Shown here in pieces: positions 37,302-45,905 of a stretch of DNA of 64,000 bases. Numbering within the stretch: the stretch's first letter is position 1; each line of letters opens with the position of its first letter. The stretch covers positions 248,001 to 312,000 of the forward strand of contig NZ_SUNC01000004.1 of the NCBI RefSeq assembly GCF_007570835.1. Direction: 5' to 3'. A program made the position numbers and the translations under genes. The DNA is from Croceicoccus sediminis. Lineage in GTDB: Bacteria; Pseudomonadota; Alphaproteobacteria; Sphingomonadales; Sphingomonadaceae. Under the pieces are notes generated by a model, which saw nothing but the letters and a program-made list of their open reading frames with translations, ran no database searches and had not been told where the DNA came from.

Positions 37302-38185
37302 TGGTCCCCAAGCGCCTCCCCCCGCTCCGCTCGCTGGAGGCTTTCGTACGCATCGCCCGCCTTGGTTCGGCCAAGGCGGCGGCGGAGGAGCTTGCCATCA
37401 GCCCCTCGGCCCTGTCCCGCCGCGTGACGGCGCTTGAGGATTTCACCGGGCGCAAGCTGTTTCACCGCAAGCACCAGGCCATGACCCTGACCGACGAGGG
37501 CGAGGCAATGTTCGACGCGATTGCCCCGACGCTGGACGAGCTGGCGGAAAAGATCGGTCAGCAGATGGCCGACAACAAGATCATGCGCCTGCATCTTGGC
37601 GTGATGCCCCTGTTCGGCAGCCAGCGGCTGGTCCCGCGCCTGCCCGAACTGCGCAGGCTCTATCCCACGCTGCACATCGACATCGATTCGTCGGGCCATC
37701 CGATCCCCAAGCTGGGCGATACGCTGGATGCGGCGATCACGCTGGCGGACGAGCCCGATCCCAAGCTGCACCACGTGCGGCTGGACCAGAACCGGATCCA
37801 CGCGATCGCGGCGCGGGACTTGGTCGAAAAGCTTGGCGATCAGCCCGATCCGGACTTGCTGGCCAAACAGAATTTCCTGATCCATTCCGAAATGCACCTC
37901 AGCTTCGATGCATGGAAAAAGGCGGTCGGCCTGACCGATCGTTACGAACTGGTGGCCGACAGCTTCGACAGCGGGCCCTTGCTGCTGGAGGCGGCGGCAC
38001 AGGGACTTGGCATCGCCATCCTGCATGGCGACCACCTTGCCCGTTCGAACGATGACCGGCTGGCCACGCTTTACGATATCGATGTGAAGAGCCCGTACAG
38101 CTACTGGTTCGTGTGCAAGCCGCGCGCGCTGGAAAGTCGGCCCGTGCGCATATTCCACGACTGGCTGGTCAACGCGCAGCTGTGA
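37301..38185 (+). CDS. LysR-family transcriptional regulator
   Basis: The 294-residue protein has an N-terminal helix-turn-helix (RSLEAFVRIARLGSAKAAAEEL... residues 10-60) with SPSALSRRVTALE. A periplasmic-binding-like effector domain follows. The late LLEAAAQGLGIAILHGD suits the GcvA-like branch. The ATG overlaps the corC stop (TGATG). The target genes are unknown. Confidence 0.92.
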   Translation: MVPKRLPPLRSLEAFVRIARLGSAKAAAEELAISPSALSRRVTALEDFTGRKLFHRKHQAMTLTDEGEAMFDAIAPTLDELAEKIGQQMADNKIMRLHLGVMPLFGSQRLVPRLPELRRLYPTLHIDIDSSGHPIPKLGDTLDAAITLADEPDPKLHHVRLDQNRIHAIAARDLVEKLGDQPDPDLLAKQNFLIHSEMHLSFDAWKKAVGLTDRYELVADSFDSGPLLLEAAAQGLGIAILHGDHLARSNDDRLATLYDIDVKSPYSYWFVCKPRALESRPVRIFHDWLVNAQL

Positions 38186-39061
38186 TCAGCGGGCCTCTCG
38201 CGTGATGCGGGCCGTGATCGGCGGATCGATCTCGTTTCTCAGCACCGATGTTTTCGCCTCTTCGCTGTCCAGCGCGGCAATCCAGGTGAGGCAATCGGCA
38301 AGCCGCCGCATGAAGTGGCTGGAGACGGGGTTGATCGTCGACTGGCAGTCGATCGTATAGCCGTCCCAGCGGCCGTCGTTGGCGGCAAAACGAACCCACC
38401 CTGCAACGTCGGCGGTTTCCGAAACCGAAGTGTGGATGGTCTGCCCGTCCAGCCCCTCTTCCAGCGCCCAGCCGCCCGCATTGGGATTGAATAGATAGCT
38501 CGACAGAGTTCCGGGCAAAGCACCGTCTTCGCGTTCGACCCGTTTGAGGACATGGTCAGCAATGCGCCCGCCCAGCGAATGGCCGGTGAGCGCAACGGGA
38601 ATGTCGCTGTATCCAGCCTCATCCAGTCCCTGACGGACCTGCCGATAGATGCTGAGACCGCGCGGCGCCTGCCGCCCAAGCAGGGTGCCGTAATACCAGT
38701 CTTTCGGACCCTCGGTCCCGCGATAGACCAGCACGACTTCCTTCAGGTGATCGCCTTCGAACCGGTCGAACACGCTGTAGGCGAAGCCCACCTTGTCGTC
38801 GACCGAGGCGAAGCGTTCCTTGAGGTCTTCGGGTAGGACGTAAAGTTCGTCATCGGGCTTTTCGCTGGTCAGCCCGTTTTCCCAGTAGACGTTCTGGGCC
38901 AGCTGGGCATAGCGCCAGGTTTTGCCCGCGACTTCGCGCGTCTGCGGGCAATAGCCGCCCGCACCGGCGCAATCCTGGCCCAGCCGGGTGACGGTATAGC
39001 TGCACCCGCCCAGCGCGGGCAGGCACAGGATCAGCAAGACAAATGCGAGGCGGCCGCGCAC
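38186..39061 (-). CDS. Lipase-like lipoprotein (alpha/beta hydrolase)
   Basis: The 291-residue protein has a lipoprotein signal ending LGGC (Cys20). A domain with VLVYRGTEGPKDW follows, and then the nucleophile GHSLGG (Ser162), which matches class 3 lipase-type hydrolases. The mature part has several cysteines (DCAGAGGYC, DCQST, DCLTW). It would be an envelope esterase or lipase; the substrate is unknown. Its 5' end lies 41 bp after the cyclophilin stop on the same strand. Confidence 0.78.
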   Translation of the reverse strand: MRGRLAFVLLILCLPALGGCSYTVTRLGQDCAGAGGYCPQTREVAGKTWRYAQLAQNVYWENGLTSEKPDDELYVLPEDLKERFASVDDKVGFAYSVFDRFEGDHLKEVVLVYRGTEGPKDWYYGTLLGRQAPRGLSIYRQVRQGLDEAGYSDIPVALTGHSLGGRIADHVLKRVEREDGALPGTLSSYLFNPNAGGWALEEGLDGQTIHTSVSETADVAGWVRFAANDGRWDGYTIDCQSTINPVSSHFMRRLADCLTWIAALDSEEAKTSVLRNEIDPPITARITREAR

Positions 39062-39102
39062 CTTTTCGGGCAGCGCGGCCAGACCCCGTGTCAGCCGGTC
39101 GC

Positions 39103-39567
39103 TCAGGCGACGGTCGCCTTGACGATCTTGCCCGGGTTTGCCGGCGGCTCACCCTTGGGCAGGGCGTCGATCACGTCCATGCCGCTCTCGACCTCGCCCC
39201 AGACGGTGTACTGGCGATCGAGGAAGCGCGCGTCGTCGAAGCAGATGAAGAACTGCGAATTCGCGCTGTGCGGTGCGCTGGTGCGCGCCATCGAACACAC
39301 GCCGCGGGTGTGCGGATGATCGTTGAATTCGGCCTGCAGGTCGGGCTTGCTCGATCCGCCCATGCCGGTGCCGTTCGGGCAACCGCCCTGCGCCATGAAG
39401 CCGGGGATCACGCGGTGGAACTTCACGCCGTCGTAGAAGCCTTCACCGGCCAGTTCCTTGATGCGGGCAACGTGGCCGGGCGCGATTTCGGGAAGCAGCT
39501 TGATCACAACGTCCTTGGGAGCGCCGTCGCCGGTGTCGATGGAGAAGGTAAGTTTTTCGTCGGACAT
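39103..39567 (-). CDS. Peptidyl-prolyl cis-trans isomerase, cyclophilin type
   Basis: The 154-residue cyclophilin has the domain core VKFHRVIPGFMAQGG, NSQFFICF and a C-terminal VWGEVESGMDVIDAL. There is no signal peptide, so it acts in the cytoplasm. It starts at 39567 with GGAG about eight bases before. Confidence 0.95.
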   Translation of the reverse strand: MSDEKLTFSIDTGDGAPKDVVIKLLPEIAPGHVARIKELAGEGFYDGVKFHRVIPGFMAQGGCPNGTGMGGSSKPDLQAEFNDHPHTRGVCSMARTSAPHSANSQFFICFDDARFLDRQYTVWGEVESGMDVIDALPKGEPPANPGKIVKATVA

Positions 39568-39672
39568 GGGTGCTCCATTGTCATTGGTGCGACAGGTACG
39601 GCCCGCCGCTTCTTTGCGATGGCCGGGATATAGGCATTGCCAGCGCAAAGTCATCCCCGCCCTTTACCGGAT

Positions 39673-39714
39673 CGATCCCCAGACCTGCCCACAGGCTTAT
39701 CCACAAACTGTCCC
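39673..39714 (-). promoter_or_regulatory. Tandem DnaA-box-like repeats
   Basis: On the minus strand four units spaced 11-12 bp apart read TGGGGACAG, TGTGGATAA, TGTGGGCAG, TGGGGATCG. The second, at 39697-39705 (TTATCCACA on the plus strand), is a perfect DnaA box; the others are degenerate. They lie in the 273-bp gap between the cyclophilin gene and mgtE, with no AT-rich unwinding stretch. The rest of that gap shows nothing else I can name. Confidence 0.5.
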
Positions 39715-39840
39715 CAGCCCGCCCCGCCGCGTCAAAGCAGGACTTGCGCCCTTCGCGGTTGCTTTTGCAGCGCAGCAAAGTAGTTACGGGCGTAAGGGCA
39801 AATCGTCCCTTCCCGCGTCGCCAAACCGAAAAGGGGCAAC

Positions 39841-41295
39841 ATGGACGGCAAGGATCCGACCCTGCTGGAAAAGGACCGCGAGGAAGACATCGTCTCCGCC
39901 GCAGGCCCCGGCATGGCGGAGGGCGAGCCTGAGATGGAGCATCTCGACGAAGACGACCGCCTGACCCGCGAATATGTCGAGGCGGTGCGCGACGCGGTCG
40001 AGGATGGCGACGACGGGCGTGTCTACGACCTGGTCGAGCCGCTCCACCCCGCCGACATCGCCGACCTTTTCGAGCTTCTGCCCGCAGAGGAACGCCCTTA
40101 CCTCGGCAAGGCGATTGCCGACCTGCTGACCGGCGAGGTGATTACCGAGCTTAACGAGCACGTCCGCGACGAACTTTTCGAGGCGCTGTCGCCCGATGCC
40201 GTCGCACAGATCGCCGAACAGCTCGAAACCGACGACGCCGTCGCGCTGATCGAGGATCTCGACGACGAAGATCAGCGCGCGGTTCTTGCCGAACTCGACC
40301 CCGAAGACCGCGCCGCGATTGAGGACGCGCTGTCCTTTCCCGAAGAATCGGCAGGTCGTCTCATGCAGCGCGATCTGGTCGCGGTGCCCGAACACATCAC
40401 CGTCGGCGACCTGATCGATTACTTGCGCGACAACGGCGACCTGACGACCGAGTTCTGGGAAGTCTTCGTCGTCGATCCCGCGCACCGGCCCGTTGGCAGC
40501 TGCCAGCTTTCTTGGATTCTGCGCACCCCGCGCAACATCGCGATTTCCGACGTGATGAAGCGTGACCAGACCCTGATCCCGGCCACGCTGGACCAGGAAG
40601 AAGTCGCCCTGCGCTTCCAGAAATACGCACTGATCTCCGCCGCGGTCGTAGACGCATCGGGTCGGCTGATCGGCCAGATCACGGCCGACGACATCGTGCA
40701 CATCATCCAGGAAGAGGCGAGCGAGGACGCCCTTCTGATGAGCGGTGCCGGTGAAGGCGACATCAACCAGCCGATCCGCGAATCCTATTACCAGCGCGTG
40801 CGCTGGCTGATCGCGAACCTGGGCACCGCGCTCATCGCCTCGCTCATCATCGCCGCGTTCGGCACCGCGATCGAGAAACTGGTCGCGCTGGCCGTATTGA
40901 TGCCGGTTGTCGCCTCCATCGGCGGCAATGCGGGTACGCAGACGATGGCGGTCGCGGTTCGCGCGCTGGCCATGAACCAGTTGACGCAATCGAACACCGT
41001 GCGCGTCCTGTGGCGCGAAATGCGCGTCGCCATCTTGAACGGCGTGACCGTTGCGGCGCTGATCGGCGGGGCGACGGCGTTCATATTCCAGCCGATGCTG
41101 GGCGTCGTCATCGCGGTCGCGGTCGTTATCAACATCATTACCGCGGGCCTTGCGGGCGTCGCGGTGCCGGTCCTGTTCGACCGGCTGGACCAGGACCCTG
41201 CGGTCGCGTCATCGGTGTTCGTCACGATGATCACCGATTCGATGGGCTTCTTCGCCTTCCTCGGCCTTGCCGTGGCGTCCGGACTGGTCAGCTAG
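39841..41295 (+). CDS. mgtE: Magnesium transporter MgtE
   Basis: The 484-residue protein has an acidic N-terminal MgtE domain with repeated ALIEDLDDEDQ-type helices and a paired CBS region (residues about 165-285). A C-terminal five-helix channel domain with MPVVASIGGNAGTQTM and TMITDSMGFFAFLG follows. It is a gated Mg2+ channel of the inner membrane. AAGGGG precedes ATG at 39841. Confidence 0.95.
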   Translation: MDGKDPTLLEKDREEDIVSAAGPGMAEGEPEMEHLDEDDRLTREYVEAVRDAVEDGDDGRVYDLVEPLHPADIADLFELLPAEERPYLGKAIADLLTGEVITELNEHVRDELFEALSPDAVAQIAEQLETDDAVALIEDLDDEDQRAVLAELDPEDRAAIEDALSFPEESAGRLMQRDLVAVPEHITVGDLIDYLRDNGDLTTEFWEVFVVDPAHRPVGSCQLSWILRTPRNIAISDVMKRDQTLIPATLDQEEVALRFQKYALISAAVVDASGRLIGQITADDIVHIIQEEASEDALLMSGAGEGDINQPIRESYYQRVRWLIANLGTALIASLIIAAFGTAIEKLVALAVLMPVVASIGGNAGTQTMAVAVRALAMNQLTQSNTVRVLWREMRVAILNGVTVAALIGGATAFIFQPMLGVVIAVAVVINIITAGLAGVAVPVLFDRLDQDPAVASSVFVTMITDSMGFFAFLGLAVASGLVS

Positions 41296-41319
41296 CGAAA
41301 AGTCCCCATATCGCCCTTC

Positions 41320-41721
41320 ATGAGCAAAGGGCCGCTACACCTTACCAAGATCGCATTCGGCGCAAAAAGCTATGCCGATATCGAGAAATGGTTCGAGAAC
41401 CGGCCCCGTCTTGCCGTCAACACGCGGTACTGCCCCAAACGGGTGGACGAGATGGAAGGCGGGTCGCTGTTCTGGATTCACGAACACGCCATCGTCGCGC
41501 GCAGCCCGATCATCGGGTTCGAACAGCAGGACAACGGCCGCTGGTTCATCAACCTCGAACCGCGCCTGATCCGGGTGCAGAGCCGCCCCAAACGCGCGCA
41601 CCAGGGCTGGCGTTACCTGAAGGACGAAGATGCCCCGCCCGACCTTCCCGAAGGTGAGGACGGGGGCGACGTCCTGCCCGGACGGCTCTTGGGCAAGCTG
41701 TCGAAACTGGGCCTCGTCTAG
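41320..41721 (+). CDS. DUF1489-family protein of unknown function
   Basis: The 133-residue protein matches the DUF1489 pattern of alphaproteobacteria: LHLTKIAFG at the start, TRYCPKRVDEM and GSLFWIHEHAIVARSPIIGF. No signal peptide or membrane helix is seen. The role is unknown. Its TAG stop overlaps the stop of the converging nudC gene. Confidence 0.88.
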   Translation: MSKGPLHLTKIAFGAKSYADIEKWFENRPRLAVNTRYCPKRVDEMEGGSLFWIHEHAIVARSPIIGFEQQDNGRWFINLEPRLIRVQSRPKRAHQGWRYLKDEDAPPDLPEGEDGGDVLPGRLLGKLSKLGLV

Positions 41722-42605
41722 GTCATTTCCAGCCACATCCGCATAAGGCGGTGGGCAATGGCATAGCGCGGCGGCGCTTCGAACAGGCCGGGCCTTCCCG
41801 ACATCACTTCGCGCACCTGCTCCTCGCTGAACCAGCGGGCGTCTTCCAGTTCGGTGCGGTCTACGACGATATGTTCGTGAAACGTGATCCCGTGACAACC
41901 GATCATCAACTGCGAGGGCATGGGCCAGGCCTGGCTCGACAAATAGCGCACTTGCGCGACCGGAAGGCCCGCCTCTTCCATGACTTCGCGGCGCACCGCC
42001 TCTTCAATGGTTTCGCCCGGCTCGATGAAGCCCGCCAGCGCGGAATACATGTTGCCCGGCCAGCCCAGCCCGCGGCCCAGCAGGAGGCGGCGGCTGCCGT
42101 CGTCTTCGCGCCGCTCGATCGTCATGATGGTCACCGGATCGGTGCGCGGAAAGTGGCTGGCCCCGCAGGCGGGATTAACGCACGTGCGCTGCCAGCCGCC
42201 CTTGGAAATCGCGGTATGCGACCCGCACTGGGCGCAGAACCGGTGGCGGGCATGCCAATCGACCATGCTGCGCGCGCCGGCATAGATCCCGAACTGCCGG
42301 TCGTGCAGCCGGGTGATCGTCGCCATGAATTCGCCCCGGTTGATCGGAACAGGCGCCTTGGGCACCGCCGCGAAACAGCCGCGATCGCCGTCGATGCCAA
42401 GAAACACCAGCTCCGCATCGGGCTCCGCCTCCGTCAACGATCCCCACTTGAGGCAGCCCTGTTCATCCAGTTCGGGCGTCAACCCGTGGAGCTTGAGCAA
42501 CCGCGCGCGCATGCCCATCAGTTCGGAAAGGGCATCGGGATCGGCGCGGACGTGATCGGCGCGGTCGAGTTCGAAAGGGGCGGTAGTCTGGCCGTTTTGC
42601 AACAA
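41718..42605 (-). CDS. nudC: NADH/RNA-cap pyrophosphatase NudC-like Nudix hydrolase
   Basis: The 295-residue protein has a zinc ribbon (CAQCGS...CVNPACG), the Nudix box GFIEPGETIEEAVRREVMEEAGL in pieces (GFIEPGE, REVMEEAGL), and the NudC-specific SQAWPMPSQLM in place of SQPWPFPxS. It cleaves NAD(H), and in E. coli also NAD caps on RNA. No ATG fits; TTG at 42605 with AGGAG about nine bases before is the best start. It follows mutY by 64 bp on the same strand. Confidence 0.88.
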   Translation of the reverse strand: MLQNGQTTAPFELDRADHVRADPDALSELMGMRARLLKLHGLTPELDEQGCLKWGSLTEAEPDAELVFLGIDGDRGCFAAVPKAPVPINRGEFMATITRLHDRQFGIYAGARSMVDWHARHRFCAQCGSHTAISKGGWQRTCVNPACGASHFPRTDPVTIMTIERREDDGSRRLLLGRGLGWPGNMYSALAGFIEPGETIEEAVRREVMEEAGLPVAQVRYLSSQAWPMPSQLMIGCHGITFHEHIVVDRTELEDARWFSEEQVREVMSGRPGLFEAPPRYAIAHRLMRMWLEMT

Positions 42606-42669
42606 GGTCGTCTTCTCCTGATGCGCTTGGCTTAGAAGCGCGCAGGCAACCGCGCAACGCGCGTAATCG

Positions 42670-43713
42670 TCAGGTCGCCAGAACCAGCTTCGCCGCCTTG
42701 GCGAACAGCGTCGGCAGGCCCGCTTCCTCGATCCGGTCGACGGGCCACCATTCGCCTTCCGCCACGCGGTCACTCACCTCGCAGCGATGGACCGACAGTT
42801 CGAGCAGGAAATGCGTGAATCCGTGGCCGACAACGCCGTCCACCCTGCTCCACTCTGCCGCAAGCGGCGGCTCCCCGTTCCCGCTCGCTCTCGCGCTCCA
42901 CCCGTCATCGGGAAGCGCACGCATTCCGGCCAGCATCCCCTTCCCCTCGCGCTTTACCAAGAGGACGTGGCCATCGTTTTCGATCCAGAACGCCGTCCCG
43001 CTCCGCACCGGACGGGCCTTCTTCGGCGTCTTGCGCGGCAGATCCGCCGCGATTCCCGTCTGCCTGGCGGTGCACATGTCGGACAGCGGGCAGAGCAGGC
43101 ACCTGGGATCGCGCGAGGTACAGATCGTCGCGCCGAGGTCCATCATCGCCTGCGCAAAATCGCCCGCGCGTTCGTCGGGTGTGATCGTGTCGGCGGCGGC
43201 GCGGATCGCGTCCTTCGATCCCGGCAAGGGCTCGGTAATCGAGAACAGCCGCGCGATCACGCGTTCGACATTGGCATCGACCACCACCGCACGGCGGCCG
43301 AACGCAATCGCGGCGATCGCGGCGGACGTATAAGCGCCGATGCCCGGCAGCTCGCGAAGGCCTTCCTCGGTATCGGGAAAAATGCCGCCCCGCGCCGCGA
43401 CCTCACGGGCACTGGCAATCAGGTTGCGCGCCCGGGCATAATACCCCAGCCCCGCCCACGCCGACAGGACATCGGCATCGTCCGCCGAAGCCAGGTCTTC
43501 GACCGTCGGCCAGCTCTGCGTGAACTTTTCGAAATAGCTTTTTACCGCCGCCACGGTCGTCTGTTGAAGCATAACTTCGGACAGCCACACGCGGTAGGGA
43601 TCGGGCGCCTGACCACTGCCCGGCGGCACGCGCCATGGCAGGGTCCGGGCGTGTCCGTCATACCACGCGAGCAGTCGGCCTGCCGCATCGTCGATCTTGT
43701 CGCTGGCTTTCAC
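42670..43713 (-). CDS. mutY: A/G-specific adenine DNA glycosylase
   Basis: MutY removes adenine opposite 8-oxoguanine. The 347-residue protein has the helix-hairpin-helix core (LPGIGAYTSAAIA, then VVDANVERV with the catalytic Asp), the [4Fe-4S] loop CX6CX2CX5C (CTSRDPRCLLCPLSDMC), and a C-terminal Nudix-like domain. The start is GTG at 43713; the first conserved block begins ten residues later. Only 15 bp separate it from the start of the divergent DUF721 gene. Confidence 0.94.
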   Translation of the reverse strand: MKASDKIDDAAGRLLAWYDGHARTLPWRVPPGSGQAPDPYRVWLSEVMLQQTTVAAVKSYFEKFTQSWPTVEDLASADDADVLSAWAGLGYYARARNLIASAREVAARGGIFPDTEEGLRELPGIGAYTSAAIAAIAFGRRAVVVDANVERVIARLFSITEPLPGSKDAIRAAADTITPDERAGDFAQAMMDLGATICTSRDPRCLLCPLSDMCTARQTGIAADLPRKTPKKARPVRSGTAFWIENDGHVLLVKREGKGMLAGMRALPDDGWSARASGNGEPPLAAEWSRVDGVVGHGFTHFLLELSVHRCEVSDRVAEGEWWPVDRIEEAGLPTLFAKAAKLVLAT

Positions 43714-43728
43714 GAGGCGGCCTATGGC

Positions 43729-44301
43729 ATGGCGACGCGCAGGATGAAAAGCGACGACGAAAGGAAGCCGGCGAAGAAAGCTGGCGCAAAGGCGGCAAAG
43801 CCCAAGGCGAAGCCGTACGAACGTCCGCGCGGAGGAGAGGCGAAGGCGATTTCCGACCTCATGCCGCAAGTCGGGCGCACCGCTTTCCGCCGTTTCGGCT
43901 TCGTCCAGTCGAGCGTCGTGACCCGCTGGCCCGAAATCGTCGGGCCCCACCATGCCAAGGTCTCTGCCCCCGAATCGATCCGCTTTCCCGCGGGCGAAAA
44001 GTCGGAGGGCACCCTGAACCTCGTCGTCACGCCCGCCCATGCCCCGATCATCCAGCACGTGATCCCCGAGATAATCGAGCGGGTGAACCGCTTTTTCGGC
44101 TATCGCGCGGTGGCCAAGGTACGGATGCGGCAAGGACAGGTTAAGCCGGCCCATGCTGAGGAAAGGGCGAAGCCGCCGCCTTCGCTGAAACCGATTCCGA
44201 TGGAACTGGGCAATTCGTTGCGCGACATCGGCGATCCGGAATTGCGAACGGTGCTGGAATCTCTGGCCCGCTCCATGGGCAATCAGAACGAAAAGCAGTG
44301 A
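43729..44301 (+). CDS. DUF721 family protein (DciA-like)
   Basis: The 190-residue protein has a basic N-terminus (KKAGAKAAKPKAKPYE), a DUF721 domain with RFGFVQSSVVTRWPEIVG, and a C-terminal tail rich in Pro and Lys. The domain is related to DciA, which loads the replicative helicase DnaB in bacteria without DnaC. ATG at 43729 may not be the true start; 43744 is an alternative. It precedes the DsbA gene by 16 bp. Confidence 0.82.
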   Translation: MATRRMKSDDERKPAKKAGAKAAKPKAKPYERPRGGEAKAISDLMPQVGRTAFRRFGFVQSSVVTRWPEIVGPHHAKVSAPESIRFPAGEKSEGTLNLVVTPAHAPIIQHVIPEIIERVNRFFGYRAVAKVRMRQGQVKPAHAEERAKPPPSLKPIPMELGNSLRDIGDPELRTVLESLARSMGNQNEKQ

Positions 44302-44317
44302 ACGGGGAAATCTTCAG

Positions 44318-44983
44318 GTGAATTCGGTATTGTCCCGCCTTGCAGGTGCTTTCGCGGTCCTGATCATGACGATCGCTGCGCCCGCCCTGGCGCAGCCCGT
44401 GTCGAACCCGCAGCCGGGCGTGCACGTGATCGGCAAAGGTGCGACCAAGCTAACCGAATACGTCAGCTACACGTGCCCGCACTGCGCCCATTTCGAAGAA
44501 GAAGGCGGCGAAGCCCTGCGCAGCGTCTATGCCTCGACCGACAAGCTACAGATCGTGGTCCGGCACCTCGTGCGCGATCCCTTCGACCTTACCGCCGCGA
44601 TGCTGACCAATTGCGGGGCTGCCACGAAGTTCAACCGCAACCATTCGCTCTTCATGCGTGAACAGCGCAATTGGCTGGGCAAACTGGTGAAGGCCACACA
44701 GGCGCAGCGCAACCGCTATGACAGCGGCAGCTACACCGCGCGCCGCCGCGCCATCGCTCAGGATGCAGGGTTTTACGACATGATGCGCACGCTGGGTTAC
44801 CAGCGGGCCGAGGTCGACAAGTGCCTTGCCGACGAAGCGATGGCCGCTGCCCTTGCCGAAAAGACGAAATCTTACGTCGATCTCGGCGTGCGCGGCACGC
44901 CCAGCTTCGCGGTCGACGATGTGCTGCTTGCCGGCACAAGCGACTGGCAAAGCCTGAAATTCCAGCTCGACCTGAGGCTGTAA
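44318..44983 (+). CDS. Exported DsbA-like thiol:disulfide oxidoreductase
   Basis: The 221-residue protein has a signal peptide (cleavage near ALAQ) and a thioredoxin/DsbA fold with CPHC (Cys53, Cys56) and a late GVRGTPSFAVDD containing the cis-proline. It should oxidise or isomerise periplasmic cysteines. The start is GTG at 44318 with GGGGA upstream. A second DsbA-fold gene follows. Confidence 0.9.
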   Translation: MNSVLSRLAGAFAVLIMTIAAPALAQPVSNPQPGVHVIGKGATKLTEYVSYTCPHCAHFEEEGGEALRSVYASTDKLQIVVRHLVRDPFDLTAAMLTNCGAATKFNRNHSLFMREQRNWLGKLVKATQAQRNRYDSGSYTARRRAIAQDAGFYDMMRTLGYQRAEVDKCLADEAMAAALAEKTKSYVDLGVRGTPSFAVDDVLLAGTSDWQSLKFQLDLRL

Positions 44984-45097
44984 CCCGCGTTTGGTAGGCC
45001 GCGAATCCATCGCGGCTGTGCAAAACACGCGCGCCAGTCTCCCGATATGCCCGTCCGCTGGGCTAGCCTGCCCCGTCAAAGGAGCTTTTACGTAGTC

Positions 45098-45865
45098 ATG
45101 ACCCGCCTTTCCCATCGCATCGCCCTTGCCCTGATGACCGCGCCACTGGCGCTGGCTCTCTCCGCCTGCGGCGGCGAAGACGACACGGCAGCCACCGCCG
45201 GGACCGGCCCTTCAGGCGAACCGGTCGAAACGGTTGCCGCTCCCGAAGGGCAGCAATGGTCCGAGGTCGTGACCAAGACCGAACAGGGCGGCTATCTGAT
45301 GGGCAACCCCGATGCGCCGATCAAGCTGGTCGAATTCGCGTCGCTGACCTGCCCCCACTGCGCCGAATTCTACGAAAGCGCAGAGCGAGAGCTGGTAAGC
45401 GACTACGTCGATTCGGGCCGGGTCAGCTTCGAATTCCGCAACTTCGTGCGCGATCCCATCGACATCACCGGTGCGATGCTGACGCGTTGTTCGGCACCTG
45501 AAAGCTACTTCGCGCTGACCGGCCAGGTGTTCGAGAATCAGCAGCAGTTCTTCGATTCGATCCGCAATGGCGGCGAAGGTGCCTATCAGCAGGCCGTGAG
45601 CGCCCCGTCTGACCAGCGTTTCGTGAACCTGGGCCAGCTGACCGGGCTGACCGAGTTCTTCGCCGCACGCGGGGTCAGCATCGACCAGGGCAACGACTGC
45701 CTTTCGAAGGGGGCGGAGGCAGAGGCGCTTGCCAACGCGACCAGCGAGGCGAGCACCCAGTACAACATTACCGGTACGCCGACTTTCCTGATCAACAACA
45801 CCAAGATCGACGGCCTGACCTGGCCGGAGGTCGAGGCCGCCCTGCAGCGGGCCGGCGCGCGGTAA
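45098..45865 (+). CDS. Lipoprotein DsbA-like thiol:disulfide oxidoreductase
   Basis: The 255-residue protein has a lipoprotein signal ending LSAC (Cys24) and a long acidic spacer. A thioredoxin domain follows with CPHC (Cys85, Cys88) and NITGTPTFLINN with the cis-proline. Membrane anchoring distinguishes it from the soluble DsbA upstream. AAGGAG lies 14 bases before the ATG, longer than usual. smc follows after 40 bp. Confidence 0.9.
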   Translation: MTRLSHRIALALMTAPLALALSACGGEDDTAATAGTGPSGEPVETVAAPEGQQWSEVVTKTEQGGYLMGNPDAPIKLVEFASLTCPHCAEFYESAERELVSDYVDSGRVSFEFRNFVRDPIDITGAMLTRCSAPESYFALTGQVFENQQQFFDSIRNGGEGAYQQAVSAPSDQRFVNLGQLTGLTEFFAARGVSIDQGNDCLSKGAEAEALANATSEASTQYNITGTPTFLINNTKIDGLTWPEVEAALQRAGAR

Positions 45866-45905
45866 TGGCGCGGCTCCGGCCTGATCAGGGCCCGCGGAGG
45901 GCCTG

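Noticed and set aside
39568-39840. Chromosomal origin of replication
   Set aside because: Only one perfect DnaA box, no AT-rich unwinding region, no parAB, gidAB or hemE nearby.
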